From NCBI RefSeq assembly GCF_900162665.1, contig NZ_LT727810.1, positions 279,067 through 343,066 of the forward strand: a stretch of DNA of 64,000 nucleotides. Direction: 5' to 3'. The notes under the pieces are model-generated. The model was given only the letters and a program-made list of their open reading frames with translations, had not been told where the DNA came from and searched no databases. Position 1 is the stretch's first letter, and every line of letters starts with the position of its first letter. The position numbers were made by a program, and so were the translations under genes. This document shows, one piece after another, positions 63,792 through 64,000 of the stretch. The DNA is from Oceanobacillus sojae (GTDB lineage: Bacteria > Bacillota > Bacilli > Bacillales > Amphibacillaceae).

Positions 63792-64000
63792 TTGGATAAC
63801 TATATTGAAATGCGTCATATTAGTAAAGTTTTTCCTGGTGTAAAAGCATTGGATAATGTATCATTTTCAGTTTCTCCTGGTGAAGTTCATGGATTGATAG
63901 GTGAAAATGGAGCAGGTAAATCTACATTGATGAAAATTCTTTCTGGGGCTTATAAAAAAGATGAGGGAGAAATTTTAATAAACAATGAGATTATTGATTC
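63792..64000 (+). CDS. Sugar-type ABC transporter ATP-binding protein, partial (RbsA-like)
   Basis: The first 69 residues are in the window (TTG start at 63792). They contain [18 protein letters not shown] and Walker [17 protein letters not shown], the beginning of the double ATPase domain of RbsA/MglA-type proteins. The gene runs off the right edge. It lies 18 bases after the CoA-transferase and is probably in the same operon. Partner permease and binding protein would be expected beyond 64000. Confidence 0.85.
   Translation, partial: MDNYIEMRHISKVFPGVKALDNVSFSVSPGEVHGLIGENGAGKSTLMKILSGAYKKDEGEILINNEIID

Noticed and set aside
1-64000. CRISPR array, tRNA or rRNA genes
   Set aside because: No regularly spaced direct repeats and no cloverleaf or rRNA-like stretch was recognised anywhere in the window.

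Overview
The window comes from a low-GC, endospore-forming, flagellated member of the Bacillaceae. Gene content and the style of the intergenic DNA suggest Oceanobacillus, Virgibacillus or a close relative; this is inference from content, since no rRNA or other marker gene is present. Supporting evidence: a tandem cluster of four methyl-accepting chemotaxis proteins (MCPs) as in Bacillus subtilis, sigma-D-type promoters, a HutP-type histidine operon, bacterial nitric oxide synthase, a Spo0E-family phosphatase, CcpA (cre) sites, and many TTG/GTG starts with strong Shine-Dalgarno (SD) sequences.

Layout. 1-4775 (minus): galactitol-type PTS operon (PRD regulator, IIA, IIB, IIC, start of a zinc dehydrogenase). 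5113-6934: TctA-type transporter. 7047-13416: housekeeping and envelope genes (HAD phosphatase, YtvI-like permease, two lipoproteins, YjbQ, tyrosine phosphatase, collagen-like protein, GlsB-like protein). 13865-22680: four tandem MCPs. 22966-23142: a small Spo0E-like gene. 23613-25448: the major flagellin, interrupted by a probable group I intron. 25722-29658: AT-rich accessory stretch (EcsC-like protein, NERD-helicase, unknown genes). 30052-38476: response-regulator gene with an apparent ATC start, then hutU, hutI, a YjiH transporter, hutP, an attenuator and hutH. 38678-41914: short second flagellin, Fic protein, nitric oxide synthase. 42064-45251: LysR regulator, hutG, gltS, which completes histidine degradation to glutamate. 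45501-49336: two cyclic-di-GMP proteins and a YjfB-like motility protein. 49473-58202: giant membrane protein, 3-hydroxyacyl-CoA dehydrogenase, fluoride channel pair, SDR, cystine transporter. 58661-60744: enolase-superfamily racemase with a divergent RpiR regulator. 61151-64000: AT-rich catabolic operon (MFS transporter, class III CoA-transferase, ABC ATPase) preceded by three copies of a LacI-type palindrome.

Most notable observations. (1) A 378-nt group I-like intron in the flagellin gene whose P1 loop carries an in-frame copy of the flagellin C-terminus, so spliced and unspliced mRNAs both encode 485-residue flagellins differing in three residues near the end. (2) A MITE-like repeat family with terminal inverted repeats and about 6-bp target duplications, in three copies (45, 208 and 156 bp); its central hairpin keeps its pairing although the arm sequences differ, and one copy supplies the stop codon of a tyrosine phosphatase. 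(3) Several RNA-level control candidates: CsrA-type sites in the flagellin leader, a stem hiding the hutU SD, and a hutP-hutH attenuator.
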